A stretch of DNA of 13,725 nucleotides. Source: an uncultured Actinomycetes bacterium (GTDB lineage Bacteria > Actinomycetota > Actinomycetes > Nanopelagicales > Nanopelagicaceae). Positions 13,654 through 13,725 of this stretch are shown here, in pieces (positions within the stretch are counted from its first letter, which is position 1; the number at the start of each line of letters is the position of its first letter). The translations under genes were made by a program, and so were the position numbers. The stretch covers positions 1 to 13,725 of the forward strand of contig CAIZGZ010000004.1 of NCBI GenBank assembly GCA_903932695.1. Direction: 5' to 3'. Below the pieces are notes generated by a model that was given only the letters and a program-made list of their open reading frames with translations, ran no database searches and was not told the DNA's origin.

Positions 13654-13725
13654 TACTTAATTTTGCCGACAATTCTTTCTGCTGCCAAACGGCCAGAGAT
13701 AAGCACCATTGGGACGCCTACGCCA
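13653..13725 (-). CDS. crtI: Phytoene desaturase, C-terminal end only
   Basis: The gene runs off the window, leaving only its last 23 residues. These read GVGVPMVLISGRLAAERIVG before a short basic tail and TAA. This is the conserved C-terminus of CrtI-type FAD-dependent phytoene desaturases, whose final dinucleotide-fold segment contacts the FAD. Its stop overlaps the crtB ATG by one base, and the crtI-crtB order is common in actinobacterial carotenoid clusters. Nothing can be said about the number of desaturation steps or the rest of the protein. The identification rests on a short motif plus context. Confidence 0.72.
   Translation of the reverse strand, partial: GVGVPMVLISGRLAAERIVGKIK

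Overview
This window carries ordinary, tightly packed bacterial chromosome with a clear actinobacterial stamp. The clues are a yraN-comM-dprA run, a class II (plant/actinobacterial type) DAHP synthase, an actinobacterial-type PfkA, a PASTA-domain Ser/Thr kinase of the PknB/PknL type, and start regions that often look leaderless. Base composition is near half GC by eye, low for an actinobacterium. With carotenoid genes present and almost no intergenic space, this suggests (inference only) a small-genome aquatic lineage such as the Nanopelagicales (acI) or a freshwater microbacterium. I see no rRNA, tRNA, CRISPR, insertion sequence, phage gene or att site, and no gene-free stretch over 300 bases.

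Layout. Positions 1-3764 (+) hold yraN, comM and dprA, overlapping by 1 and 4 bases, then era after a 28-base gap: DNA uptake/recombination functions plus a ribosome-assembly GTPase. Positions 3761-4627 (-) hold a DMT/EamA transporter that meets era tail to tail, the two stop codons lying in one TTAA. A 90-base divergent gap follows. Positions 4718-7079 (+) hold a phosphofructokinase with pyrophosphate-type signature residues, overlapped by aroG, ending in a strong intrinsic terminator that merges with the start of ogt (7136-7627, +). From 13725 down to 7601 (-) runs one closely spaced set: crtI (only its tail), crtB, a P-loop uridine-kinase-like protein, a PASTA kinase, nfo, a second EamA transporter and a threonine aldolase. 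The aldolase overlaps ogt tail to tail by 27 bases.

How the genes work together. PfkA and AroG are probably translationally coupled and sit at the branch between glycolysis and aromatic synthesis. Ogt and Nfo are DNA-damage repair enzymes. CrtB and CrtI make and desaturate phytoene, giving carotenoids and possibly retinal precursors. ComM and DprA process incoming single strands during recombination.

No new multi-gene system is evident. What stands out is small-scale gene control: a repeated TAnnnT-N6/7-(A/G)TG start architecture, in three cases built on the previous gene's stop codon; a terminator hairpin whose loop and 3' arm contain the next gene's candidate -10 and start codon; and a 20-base near-palindrome covering the ribosome binding site of the first EamA gene.
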